From assembly GCA_029983575.1 (NCBI GenBank), contig JASBZE010000039.1, forward strand, positions 1 to 15,693: a DNA stretch of 15,693 nt. The letters are read 5' to 3'. Of this stretch, positions 1 to 6,932 are shown piece by piece (position 1 is the stretch's first letter; each line of letters opens with the position of its first letter). The notes beneath the pieces were generated by a model. The model was not told the origin of the DNA, did not search any database, and saw only the letters and a program-made list of their open reading frames with translations. Origin of the DNA: Peptostreptococcaceae bacterium. GTDB taxonomy: Bacteria > Bacillota > Clostridia > Peptostreptococcales > Peptostreptococcaceae. The translations under genes were made by a program, and so were the position numbers.

Positions 1-86
1 TCTTTTTTTTATCGCTATGGAATTAAAATTCTTCCTAATATATCGAACATAGCTTTAATATATTGATTTCTTTACATTTCTTCTAT
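1..86. other. Non-coding tail downstream of jag
   Basis: This AT-rich stretch follows the jag stop codon on the minus strand. In many Firmicutes mnmE comes next, but no start codon with a ribosome binding site is visible here. There is no GC-rich hairpin followed by a U-run in the jag direction, so no terminator can be called. An 11-codon minus-strand ORF (start near base 50) has no ribosome binding site and is not called. Confidence 0.5.
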
Positions 87-890
87 TTATTCTGATTTAT
101 GTTGTTCAGTTCTTCTGTTATATGGCTTTCTATCCCTTGGATATCTCTTTTTCTGCTTTGGCTCAATAACCACCCTTCTATATGGATCGTTACCTTCGCT
201 GTATGTCAATACAAACTTATCGTACTGAAGCTCTGAGTGCACTATTCTTCTTTCATATGGATTCATAAAATCAAGCTTCTTAGCTCTTCTTGACTTAGCA
301 ACTTCTCTAGCAACCCTGTTGGCGTATCTCTTTAGGGACTCTTCTCTTTTGCTTCTATAATCCTCAATATCTACTAGCACCCTGCTCTGTGAATCTTTTC
401 TGACCTTATTGAGGGCAAGACCAGTTAAAAACTGAATTGAATCCAGGGTATCTCCCCTTCTTCCAATCAGATAAGAAGCCTCTTCTCCAGTTATGTTAAC
501 TGTGATTATATTTTTTTCTTTTGTTACTGTGACAAGTGCTTTTACATTCGCCTTATCTAGTAAAGTTTCGATAAACTCTTTTGCGTATTTTATTTCTTCT
601 TCATCGCTCATAGTAGGCTTATCTGCCATATCTATGATTTTTGGAGAAGAGCTTACATCATCAGAAGAAACATCCTCTATATTCTTTGTAGTAGCTGTTT
701 CAGAATCATCCTCTACTTTTATGGTTAGTTCGTATAACCCCTCTTTGTTTCCAAATATACCTAAAAAACCTGATTTAGGAGCTTCAATCTCCCTTACCCT
801 TATTTCTTCGTCTTTTAAGTTAAATTTCTCTTGTGCTTGTTTTTTTGCTTCAAGTTCAGACTTCGCGTTTATCTTAATTGTTTTTTCCAT
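87..890 (-). CDS. jag: Jag/KhpB, KH-R3H RNA-binding protein
   Basis: This is a 267-aa cytoplasmic RNA-binding protein of the Jag/KhpB (SpoIIIJ-associated) family. In related bacteria it partners with KhpA and affects cell elongation and division by binding RNA. Three parts are visible. A Jag-N domain covers residues 1-58 (GFLGIFGNKEG near 41-51). An acidic, serine-rich linker covers about 59-95. A KH domain carries its GxxG loop as GRRG at 143-146, and an R3H domain carries R214-x3-H218. The C-terminal tail is strongly basic. The ATG has an upstream AGAGGGTG and lies inside the 3' end of yidC (17-nt overlap), indicating translational coupling. The pairing with yidC is standard in Firmicutes. 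Length and domain order are normal. Confidence 0.96.
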   Translation of the reverse strand: MEKTIKINAKSELEAKKQAQEKFNLKDEEIRVREIEAPKSGFLGIFGNKEGLYELTIKVEDDSETATTKNIEDVSSDDVSSSPKIIDMADKPTMSDEEEIKYAKEFIETLLDKANVKALVTVTKEKNIITVNITGEEASYLIGRRGDTLDSIQFLTGLALNKVRKDSQSRVLVDIEDYRSKREESLKRYANRVAREVAKSRRAKKLDFMNPYERRIVHSELQYDKFVLTYSEGNDPYRRVVIEPKQKKRYPRDRKPYNRRTEQHKSE

Positions 891-1560
891 TTGCTACACC
901 CTCTTTTTCCCTGGCAAGTCTATCTTTCAACGGCTTTGTTATCACAAAGTACTGCGCTACACTGAAAAGATTACTCAAAGTCCAATAAAGTGTAAGTCCG
1001 GCAGGGAATATAAATCCCCAGTAGAAAGACATACCTGTCATCACGTACATAAATATCTTCATTTGTTTTTCTTGATCTGGTGGCGTCATTGTCTTTTGCA
1101 TAAAGAACGCTGACACCCCTGACAATACTGCTAATATATAGTCAGGTTTAGTGAGTGATTTAACCCACAAAAACGTAAGACCTGTCGCTTCCATAACCTC
1201 TTTTGATGGAAATACCCCATATTTTATAGGGTTTTTCAACACCCAGAACAGACCGACCAATATAGGCATCTGTATCAACATTGGTAGACAACCAGCTAGA
1301 GGGTTTATCTTAGCCTCTTTATAAAGTTTGGTTATCTCTTGATTTTGCTTTTCAGGGTTATTCTTATACTTCTTTTGAATTTCCTTTACCTTTGGACTTA
1401 TCTCACTCATTGCATGAGTTGATTTAGTCTGTTTAATAGTGAGTGGCAATAGAATCATCTTTATAATTATCGTGAAGATTACTATTGACAACCCGTAGTT
1501 TCCGACTACTTCCTGTATATAGTGAAGTATGGACCCTAAAAAGTTTGCAATTATACTCAT
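874..1560 (-). CDS. yidC: YidC/Oxa1/SpoIIIJ membrane protein insertase
   Basis: This 228-aa protein is a YidC-family insertase, which places proteins into the cytoplasmic membrane alone or with SecYEG. It is the short Gram-positive form and lacks the large periplasmic domain of the proteobacterial form. The first core helix (about 22-40) reads IVIFTIIIKMILLPL; K34 stands where many family members have the hydrophilic-groove arginine, so the positive charge is kept. A charged cytoplasmic hairpin follows (about 44-85), then hydrophobic segments near 92-110, 141-155 and 170-205. No lipobox cysteine is seen at the N-terminus, although many Gram-positive homologues are lipoproteins. The start has a perfect AAGGAGG. 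It sits 34 nt after yidD and overlaps jag. Confidence 0.96.
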   Translation of the reverse strand: MSIIANFLGSILHYIQEVVGNYGLSIVIFTIIIKMILLPLTIKQTKSTHAMSEISPKVKEIQKKYKNNPEKQNQEITKLYKEAKINPLAGCLPMLIQMPILVGLFWVLKNPIKYGVFPSKEVMEATGLTFLWVKSLTKPDYILAVLSGVSAFFMQKTMTPPDQEKQMKIFMYVMTGMSFYWGFIFPAGLTLYWTLSNLFSVAQYFVITKPLKDRLAREKEGVANGKNN

Positions 1561-1594
1561 GTATACCTCCTTAAATATATTAAATCAGCGTGTA

Positions 1595-1855
1595 TCATTT
1601 AAGAGGATCATAACCACCCGGATGAAATGGGTGACATTTTCCTACCCTGACTATTGTTAAAAACATTCCCTTAAAAAAACCATATTTTCTAAAAGCCTGC
1701 GCTGAGTATTCTGAACAAGTTGGATAAAACCTACACGTAGGACCTTTTATAGGAGATATATACCTTTGATATCCCTTGATTAATATTATACATAACTCAG
1801 CTAATATATGTGATACTTTTTTTAATAAACTGTAGAAATCCTTTAACAACTTCAT
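1595..1855 (-). CDS. yidD: YidD, membrane protein insertion efficiency factor
   Basis: This 86-aa protein belongs to the YidD family, a small membrane-associated factor thought to help YidC-dependent insertion. The family core is present: GYQRYISPIKGPTCRFYPTCSEY (about residues 28-50), with the cysteines and the Y-x-T-C-S-x-Y pattern, and the C-terminal GKCHPFHPGGYDPL. The N-terminus is about 15 residues longer than many homologues, but no better-supported internal start is seen. Its ATG overlaps the rnpA stop as ATGA, so translation is probably coupled to rnpA. The position between rnpA and yidC is the usual one. Confidence 0.95.
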   Translation of the reverse strand: MKLLKDFYSLLKKVSHILAELCIILIKGYQRYISPIKGPTCRFYPTCSEYSAQAFRKYGFFKGMFLTIVRVGKCHPFHPGGYDPLK

Positions 1856-2199
1856 CTACTCGCCAATCCTACTTTCTTAAACAAATGGCCAAGTGAACTC
1901 TTTATCTTATCGTAAGAACAATTTGCCGCGTTCATTCTCGCTAGTATTATTATGTCGTGACCAAGCTTTAATTTGTTCTTGTACTCTACTCTATAGACCT
2001 CTCTAATAAGTCTTTTTACTCTATTTCTAGTAACTGCATTTCCTACCTTTTTAGATACGGATATGCCAAGTCTATTGCTCGCAGAATTATTCTTAAGAAT
2101 ATAGATCACTAGCTCTCTATTAGCGAAGGATCTCCCCTTGGAATAAACCCTTCTAAACTCTTTATCTTTCTTTAATGTTTCGGTATCGATATTTCTCAT
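1852..2199 (-). CDS. rnpA: Ribonuclease P protein component
   Basis: This 115-aa basic protein is the protein subunit of RNase P, which binds the catalytic RNA and the pre-tRNA leader during 5' maturation of tRNAs. The N-terminal LKKDKEFRRVYSKGRSF pattern (about 9-25), the central GISVSKKVGNAVTRNRVKR block and the RNR signature (residues 58-60, followed by LIREVYR) are all typical. Length is normal. The ATG is preceded by a modest GGGG-type ribosome binding site. It lies downstream of rpmH but is separated from it by a strong hairpin, so its level relative to L34 may be set by partial termination. The 3' end overlaps yidD by 4 nt. Confidence 0.97.
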   Translation of the reverse strand: MRNIDTETLKKDKEFRRVYSKGRSFANRELVIYILKNNSASNRLGISVSKKVGNAVTRNRVKRLIREVYRVEYKNKLKLGHDIIILARMNAANCSYDKIKSSLGHLFKKVGLASR

Positions 2200-2229
2200 A
2201 TATACCCCATTTTATCTGTAAATTATAAA

Positions 2230-2254
2230 AAAAGCCACTGATCCAGTGGCTTTT
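2230..2254 (-). terminator. Terminator/attenuator hairpin between rpmH and rnpA
   Basis: A perfect 11-bp inverted repeat (AAAAGCCACTG / CAGTGGCTTTT) with a 3-nt loop. On the minus strand the stem runs into a seven-T tract, the form of a Rho-independent terminator. Because rnpA, yidD, yidC and jag lie downstream with no clear separate promoter, it probably acts as a partial terminator. It also has a short T-run on the plus strand, so it may be bidirectional. Confidence 0.85.
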
Positions 2255-2265
2255 GATTTTTATCG

Positions 2266-2285
2266 CTAACTACCGATCTAGTTAG
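2266..2285 (-). repeat. Small hairpin just after rpmH
   Basis: A 7-bp inverted repeat, CTAACTA / TAGTTAG, with a 6-nt loop (2273-2278). It lies 17-36 nt past the rpmH stop on the minus strand and immediately precedes the stronger terminator hairpin. It has no U-tract of its own. It may stabilise the rpmH mRNA 3' end, which is inference. Confidence 0.5.
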
Positions 2286-2301
2286 TATTTACAAAGGCAG
2301 A

Positions 2302-2436
2302 TTAATGAGTAAGTCTCTTTCTACCTTTTGCTCTTCTTCTCTTAAGTACATTTCTTCCGTTTGAAGTCTTCATTCTTTTTCTGAATCCATGTTCTTTACT
2401 TCTCTGTCTTTTCTTTGGCTGATAAGTTCTCTTCAT
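2302..2436 (-). CDS. rpmH: 50S ribosomal protein L34
   Basis: This 44-aa, very basic protein is ribosomal protein bL34 of the large subunit. The translation starts MKRTYQPKKRQRSKEHGFRK, continues with RMKTSNGRNVLKRRRAKGRK and ends RLTH, which is the family sequence almost throughout. The ATG is preceded by an AGGCGGTG ribosome binding site. It is the first gene of the leftward operon, directly downstream of a consensus promoter and next to oriC, as in most Firmicutes. Confidence 0.98.
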   Translation of the reverse strand: MKRTYQPKKRQRSKEHGFRKRMKTSNGRNVLKRRRAKGRKRLTH

Positions 2437-2490
2437 TTATTGGCACCGCCTTTCTCATATTGATAATTTACACATAAACATAACATATAT

Positions 2491-2519
2491 ATTATAATGA
2501 TATTTTCTAGTGTTGTCAA
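2491..2519 (-). promoter_or_regulatory. Consensus sigma-A promoter of rpmH operon
   Basis: On the minus strand a perfect -35 TTGACA (2514-2519) and a perfect -10 TATAAT (2491-2496) are separated by exactly 17 bp. The -10 lies 54 bp upstream of the rpmH start. This is the strongest promoter visible in the window, as expected for a ribosomal protein gene. Confidence 0.92.
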
Positions 2520-2589
2520 TCAAATAATCACTTTTTTTTAATTTAAATAGCTAGGTATTTCCATTTATATATTCTATTATAAATTTTAT

Positions 2590-2752
2590 CTATCAACAGA
2601 TATCTACAAGTTATCCACAGATTTAATGTATAACTTGTTAATATCTTAAAAATAACTGTTAATAAGTAAAAAATTATCAAAAACTTGTGGATAACTTTTT
2701 AGTGTTATAAAGGCTTTAAGCCTGTTTATTAGTAAATCACAGCTTATCAACA
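2590..2752. other. oriC upstream DnaA-box cluster (incAB-like)
   Basis: The intergenic region between rpmH and dnaA holds a set of DnaA boxes. Two match TTATCCACA exactly: 2611-2619 on plus and 2686-2694 on minus. One-mismatch boxes are TTATCAACA at 2744-2752 and CTATCAACA at 2590-2598 has two. Weaker sites are ATATCTACA (2600-2608), TGTTAATAA (2657-2665) and TTATCAAAA (2674-2682). The boxes at 2590, 2600 and 2611 are spaced 10-11 bp apart. The flanking 2461-2590 is AT-rich. Apart from the rpmH and dnaA promoters nothing else is seen in this 376-bp gene-free stretch. Confidence 0.9.
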
Positions 2753-2770
2753 GAAAAAAATCCATATATT

Positions 2771-2779
2771 TGGTATAAT
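2771..2779 (+). promoter_or_regulatory. Extended -10 promoter of dnaA
   Basis: TGGTATAAT is a perfect extended -10 element (TGn plus TATAAT at 2774-2779), 34 bp upstream of the dnaA ATG. No good -35 is found 17 bp upstream. The TTATCAACA DnaA box at 2744-2752 falls across the -35 region, a position suited to autorepression by DnaA. Confidence 0.75.
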
Positions 2780-2812
2780 ATTATTATAAATTTGTTAATA
2801 TGGAGGGAGTTT

Positions 2813-4144
2813 ATGAACATTCACGAGCTGTGGGGTCAGGTAAAGATGAATATGTTCGAAAAATACGGACAAGCCACCTATGAAGCCTTTATATCAAACC
2901 TAGAGCCCATTTCATATCAAGACGGAGTGATCGTCTTGGTTGCTGAGAATCAGTTTTTTAAAGAATCAGTCGCCAACAGATATATTGACGACATTAAAAA
3001 TTTTGCAAAAAATATAGATTCATCATTAAAAGAGGTCATCGTCGCAACAAACGACGAGATTAAAAGCCTTAATATAAATAGAAGCGAGGACTCACAACCA
3101 GAGTACGATCTTAATTTAAACCCTGAGTACACATTTGAAAAGTTTGTCGTGGGTAAAAACAATGACTTTGCACAGGCCGCGTGTCACAACGTAGCTGAAA
3201 ACCCATCAAAGCAATTCAACCCACTATTTCTATACGGGGGAGTTGGGTTGGGAAAGACGCATCTAATGCAAGCAATAGCTCACAGGGTACTCAGTAAATT
3301 CAAAGATAAGAGAGTTATGTACGTTACTAGCGAAAAATTTACAAACGAGCTTATAAATATTCTTAGGACATCTAATAACGAGAATTACAAAACTAAATTC
3401 AGAAATAAATACAGAAATGCGGATATACTTATTATAGACGACATTCAATTTATAGCAGGGAAGGATTCAGTTCAGGAGGAGTTTTTCCATACTTTTAACG
3501 ACCTATACGCCGCTAATAAACAGATAATAATCTCTAGCGACAGACCGCCAAAAGAGATTGCTATGCTTGAGGAAAGACTTAGCTCCAGATTTGATCAAGG
3601 TCTTAAGGTCGATATAAAGGCTCCAGATTACGAGACTCGTATGGCTATACTTATGAATAAGGCTGAGGGGTTAGGTCTTGAGATTCCTTATGACGTAATT
3701 GAATATATCGCCAATAACGTGAATTCAAATATAAGGGAGCTCGAAGGTGCTCTTACTAGGCTTAGTGCATTTGCAACTCTTAAAAATCAAAAAACTATAA
3801 CCATGGACCTAGCAGTAGATGCTTTAAAAGACATATTTGAGAATTTAAAAAACAAAGAGGTGACTGTCGACAGAATAAAAGAAAAGGTAGCAGAAGAGCA
3901 TAATATTAGCATTATGGATATGGATTCCAAAAAGAGGTCTAAGGCAATTGCTTATCCAAGACAGATAGCAATGTACATTTGTAGAGAGCTTACTGATCTA
4001 TCCCTACCTAAGATAGGAAGTGAGTTTGGAGGGAGAGACCACACAACTGTACTGCACGCATGTAATAAAATTGAACAAGATATCAAAGAAAATGAGGATA
4101 TAAAGATAAGAGTAGACAAGGTAATAACAAAAATTAAAGGGTAG
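2813..4144 (+). CDS. dnaA: Chromosomal replication initiator DnaA
   Basis: DnaA is the AAA+ initiator that binds DnaA boxes in oriC, opens the duplex and helps load the replicative helicase. At 443 aa it is of usual length with a short domain II. Domain I is about 1-80 (NIHELWGQV near the start). AAA+ domain III carries Walker A GGVGLGKT at 142-149 and Walker B IIDD with D209-D210. The C-terminal domain IV carries the DnaA-box-binding signature GGRDHTTV at 406-413. I chose the ATG at 2813 because GGAGGGAG (2802-2809) sits correctly before it; an in-frame TTG at 2792 would place that ribosome binding site inside the gene. DnaA boxes flank the gene on both sides. Confidence 0.98.
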   Translation: MNIHELWGQVKMNMFEKYGQATYEAFISNLEPISYQDGVIVLVAENQFFKESVANRYIDDIKNFAKNIDSSLKEVIVATNDEIKSLNINRSEDSQPEYDLNLNPEYTFEKFVVGKNNDFAQAACHNVAENPSKQFNPLFLYGGVGLGKTHLMQAIAHRVLSKFKDKRVMYVTSEKFTNELINILRTSNNENYKTKFRNKYRNADILIIDDIQFIAGKDSVQEEFFHTFNDLYAANKQIIISSDRPPKEIAMLEERLSSRFDQGLKVDIKAPDYETRMAILMNKAEGLGLEIPYDVIEYIANNVNSNIRELEGALTRLSAFATLKNQKTITMDLAVDALKDIFENLKNKEVTVDRIKEKVAEEHNISIMDMDSKKRSKAIAYPRQIAMYICRELTDLSLPKIGSEFGGRDHTTVLHACNKIEQDIKENEDIKIRVDKVITKIKG

Positions 4145-4175
4145 TTAAATTTGAAGTTATAAAACATACACAGGC

Positions 4176-4340
4176 TGTGGAAAAGGCGATGTATATTGTT
4201 GATAAATAAATACGGTAATTTTATGTATATTTTTGCCTGTTGATAAGTTGGATTTAATTTAACAGGTATTCAACAGGATTATCTACAAGCTTTTTTTCGC
4301 TTATTTCAACAGGTTGATCTAGTTATTCACTTTATCAACA
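4176..4340. other. oriC downstream DnaA-box cluster (incC-like)
   Basis: The dnaA-dnaN intergenic region carries a second DnaA-box cluster. TGTTGATAA occurs at 4197-4205 and 4238-4246 (minus-strand TTATCAACA), and TTATCAACA at 4332-4340 on plus. Related sites are TTATCTACA at 4279-4287 and TGTGGAAAA at 4176-4184. Degenerate copies ending in CAACAGG lie at 4267-4277 and 4303-4313. Together with the upstream cluster this makes a bipartite origin with dnaA in the middle, as in Bacillus subtilis. Confidence 0.88.
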
Positions 4341-4344
4341 TAGC

Positions 4345-4359
4345 CTACTACTGCTACTA
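4345..4359 (+). other. DnaA-trio array of the unwinding site
   Basis: Five trinucleotides read CTA-CTA-CTG-CTA-CTA on the plus strand, so the complementary strand reads 3'-GAT-GAT-GAC-GAT-GAT. This fits the DnaA-trio element described in B. subtilis, onto which DnaA loads as a single-strand filament. It starts 4 nt after the DnaA box at 4332-4340 and is followed by an AT-only tract, the expected order for a basal unwinding system. The middle unit deviates at its third base. Confidence 0.82.
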
Positions 4360-4380
4360 AAAATAAATATATAAATATAT
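4360..4380. other. AT-only DNA unwinding element
   Basis: Twenty-one consecutive A/T bases directly follow the DnaA-trios and precede the dnaN ribosome binding site (AAGGAGG, 4389-4395). Position and composition fit the duplex unwinding element where the replication bubble opens. The call is by context. Confidence 0.75.
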
Positions 4381-4400
4381 TCACCCATAAGGAGGACCAG

Positions 4401-5498
4401 ATGAAATTTATTTCGAACCAAAGAAACTTAACGAACAAGATAAATATTGCCCAAAGAGCTATAAATGTCAAATCTACAAATGAACTCTTAAGGGGTTTAA
4501 AAATCAGTGCTAAGGATGGAGGATTGATAATTAGTGCATATGACGCTGAAATCTCAATAATGACTTCTGTAGAAGCCGACGTCCAAAGAGAAGGGGAGAT
4601 AGTAGTAAACTCAAAACTATTTGGAGATATCATAAGAAAGCTTCCAGATTCTTTTGTAGAAGTAGAGACAGATGACAGTATGAATATTCATATAAAATGC
4701 CTTTCTTCAAACTTTACAATCAAGGGTATGGATGCGTCTAGATTCCCTCAACTTCCTAAGGCAGATGAGGATTCAAACATATATACACTTGACAATATCA
4801 GTTTGAAAAATATGATAAGACAGACTTCATTTGCCGTATCACAAGATCCTACTAAGTCAATTTTAATGGGAGAGCTTTTTGAGGTAGACGGAAACAAGAT
4901 GACACTGACGGCTATAGATGGATATAGATTTGCCGTTAAGAGTTCTGATATAGAAAATTCCCCTGAAAATATTAGGTCAATAATTCCAGGAAAAACACTA
5001 AATGAGATAAACTCTCTTCTAGAAGAAGATGGAAATGTCGAACTTAGATTCTCAGAGAAAAATGCATTCTTTAGGATAAATGACACCCTAATAAGCGCAA
5101 GGCTAATAGATGGCGAGTTTATAGACTACAAGAAGCTTCTTCCAAGGGAGCATACAACCAGGATAAGGGTAAATAGAAGAGAGCTATTAAGCAGTGTTGA
5201 AAGGGCAGCTCTACTGTTTATGTCCGACAAAAACAACCTTATAAAATTGTCAATTGAGCCGGGCGCACTTACCATTAGATCTAACAGTGACATCGGTAAC
5301 GTGCATGAAGTAGTTGATATTGAGCTAGATGGAAACAACCTAGATATAGCATTTAACTCAAGGTATATAATAGACGGAATCAAACACATTGAAGACGAGG
5401 AGATTTACATCGACTTTACCACTAATGTAAATCCTTGTGTAATAAAGTCAATAGACAAAGACGAATACACCTACCTTCTTTTACCAGTTAGGTCTTAA
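4401..5498 (+). CDS. dnaN: DNA polymerase III beta sliding clamp
   Basis: This 365-aa protein is the beta clamp, a ring-shaped dimer that holds polymerase III and other clamp-binding proteins on DNA. The N-terminal MKFISNQRNLTNKINIAQRA, the central FAVSQDPTKSILMGELFEV and the IDGYRFAV segment (about 173-180) are family features. The C-terminus YTYLLLPVRS matches the usual P-[VM]-R ending that forms part of the peptide-binding pocket. Length is normal. The ATG has AAGGAGG 5 nt upstream. The AT-only origin tract ends 20 bp before the gene. Confidence 0.97.
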   Translation: MKFISNQRNLTNKINIAQRAINVKSTNELLRGLKISAKDGGLIISAYDAEISIMTSVEADVQREGEIVVNSKLFGDIIRKLPDSFVEVETDDSMNIHIKCLSSNFTIKGMDASRFPQLPKADEDSNIYTLDNISLKNMIRQTSFAVSQDPTKSILMGELFEVDGNKMTLTAIDGYRFAVKSSDIENSPENIRSIIPGKTLNEINSLLEEDGNVELRFSEKNAFFRINDTLISARLIDGEFIDYKKLLPREHTTRIRVNRRELLSSVERAALLFMSDKNNLIKLSIEPGALTIRSNSDIGNVHEVVDIELDGNNLDIAFNSRYIIDGIKHIEDEEIYIDFTTNVNPCVIKSIDKDEYTYLLLPVRS

Positions 5499-5539
5499 TG
5501 GATGTAAGGGTTGAAATTCTGAAGTTTTTTGGCTATAAG

Positions 5540-5569
5540 TTAGCAAGATAAATATATATGTAGTATAAT
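5540..5569 (+). promoter_or_regulatory. Probable promoter for yaaA-recF-gyrB-gyrA
   Basis: A perfect -10 TATAAT (5564-5569) follows a weaker -35 TTAGCA (5540-5545, four of six matches) at 18-bp spacing, 53 bp upstream of the yaaA ATG. The 123-bp dnaN-yaaA gap has no terminator, so transcription from dnaN could also continue. Confidence 0.6.
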
Positions 5570-5621
5570 ATTTATAGGGAATTGTTTTTAGATGTTAAAT
5601 ATTTATACGGAGGTACTGGAC

Positions 5622-5825
5622 ATGGAAGTTAAGATAAGCTCAGAATTTATAAAGCTAGATCAACTTTTAAAATTTGCCAACATAGTCTCATCCGGTGGCG
5701 AGGCAAAACTCGTGATTTCCGAGGGAATGGTAAAGTTAAATGGAGAAGTTGAAACTAGAAGGGGTAAGAAGATCCATCCCGGGGATGAAGTTGAATTTGA
5801 AGGCGAAATATATAGGATAGTCTGA
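5622..5825 (+). CDS. yaaA: YaaA/RlbA-type S4 RNA-binding protein
   Basis: This 67-aa protein is a single S4 RNA-binding domain of the YaaA type, always found between dnaN and recF in Firmicutes and linked in B. subtilis to ribosome maturation. The S4 core is clear: IKLDQLLKFANIVSSGGEAK, then GMVKLNGEVETRRGKKIHPGD, with the usual G-V-x-V-N-G turn as GMVKLNG. I chose the ATG at 5622 because GGAGGT (5609-5614) sits 7 nt before it. An in-frame ATG at 5592 would add ten residues that the family lacks and has no ribosome binding site. The TGA stop directly abuts the recF TTG. Confidence 0.93.
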   Translation: MEVKISSEFIKLDQLLKFANIVSSGGEAKLVISEGMVKLNGEVETRRGKKIHPGDEVEFEGEIYRIV

Positions 5826-6932
5826 TTGTACGTAGACGAAATAGTTCTTATAAATTTCAGAAACTACGAAGGATTAAATTTAAAGTTTAATAGGAATATC
5901 AATTTTATCACGGGAAAAAATGGTCAAGGAAAGACCAATATAGTTGAGTCTATCTATATGATGTCCTTAGCAAAATCCTTTAGAGCATCTAAAGACTCTC
6001 AGATGATTAGATTCAATCAAGACTCCCTGTATATTCAAGGTACCTATTACAGAAATAATTCACCCAAAAAAGTGGAGATTTCCATAGGCAAGGATAGAAA
6101 GGGAATAAAATTAAATGGTGTTTCTCTAGATAAGAGAAGTGATATACTCGGTCAATTCTATGTTGTGATATTTTCTCCTGAGGACCTTAAGCTAGTAAAG
6201 AGCGGACCGTCTGAAAGGAGAAAATTCCTTGATAGAGAAATTAGTCAGATGAAGCCGAGATATTTTACTGCCCTATATGAGTACAATAAAACACTAAGCT
6301 CTCGAAATAAATATCTAAAAAACTTTAACATTGATAAAAATCTACTCGATATCTACGACATAAAACTAGCACAACTCGGAACTTATATAATTGGCATGAG
6401 AAGAGAATACGTAAAAATCCTATCTAAGATAGCTGGGAATTTGCATGAGAAAATATCTCAGTCTAAAGAGAAACTTTCCCTAGTGTATTCTACAAATGTG
6501 TCTAGTGACCTTAAGTCGATAGATAATTTAGAGGAGCATTATTACAAAGAGCTTGTGAGATATAGGGATAGGGATATAGAGAGAAAGGTTACAAATATCG
6601 GTATTCACAAGGATGATATAGAAATATACCTAAATGGGATAGACATAAGGTATTATGGTTCCCAGGGTCAACAGAGGACTGCATCTATTTCACTAAAACT
6701 ATCTGAAATAGATCTGATAAACAAAGAAATCGGCGAGTACCCTGTTTTGATACTAGATGATGTTTTTAGTGAGTTAGATGAAAATAGACAGAGGTTATTG
6801 ATCGAAACCCTAAAAGACGTACAGATATTTATAACCAGTGCAGAAGAACAAAAAAATATATTTGATACCTCAAGATTGACGGTATTTACCGTGGATGATG
6901 GAAGGGTACAAATTACGAACGGAGGAAATTAA
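5826..6932 (+). CDS. recF: DNA replication/repair protein RecF
   Basis: RecF is an SMC-like ATPase that, with RecO and RecR, helps load RecA at single-strand gaps. At 368 aa it is of normal length. Walker A is GKNGQGKT at 30-37. The ABC-type signature region reads SQGQQRT from residue 279. Walker B is VLILDD with D311-D312, followed by VFSELD. The N-terminal NFRNY (10-14) is typical. The start is TTG immediately after the yaaA TGA; no good ribosome binding site is present, so translation probably depends on coupling to yaaA. The first internal ATG would delete Walker A, which supports the TTG. The recF stop is adjacent to the gyrB start. Confidence 0.96.
   Translation: MYVDEIVLINFRNYEGLNLKFNRNINFITGKNGQGKTNIVESIYMMSLAKSFRASKDSQMIRFNQDSLYIQGTYYRNNSPKKVEISIGKDRKGIKLNGVSLDKRSDILGQFYVVIFSPEDLKLVKSGPSERRKFLDREISQMKPRYFTALYEYNKTLSSRNKYLKNFNIDKNLLDIYDIKLAQLGTYIIGMRREYVKILSKIAGNLHEKISQSKEKLSLVYSTNVSSDLKSIDNLEEHYYKELVRYRDRDIERKVTNIGIHKDDIEIYLNGIDIRYYGSQGQQRTASISLKLSEIDLINKEIGEYPVLILDDVFSELDENRQRLLIETLKDVQIFITSAEEQKNIFDTSRLTVFTVDDGRVQITNGGN

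Noticed and set aside
9..16. TTATCGCT repeated in three non-coding places (9, 2260, 15363)
   Set aside because: An eight-base word in AT-rich DNA of this length can recur by chance, and the contexts differ.
493..1113. 206-aa plus-strand reading frame across jag and yidC
   Set aside because: It lies opposite two well-recognised genes, has low-complexity hydrophobic/serine content typical of an antisense shadow, and lacks a ribosome binding site.
4288..4303. AAGC-T7-CGCTT as a dnaA terminator
   Set aside because: Only a four-base stem with the T-run in the loop; not a working terminator shape.
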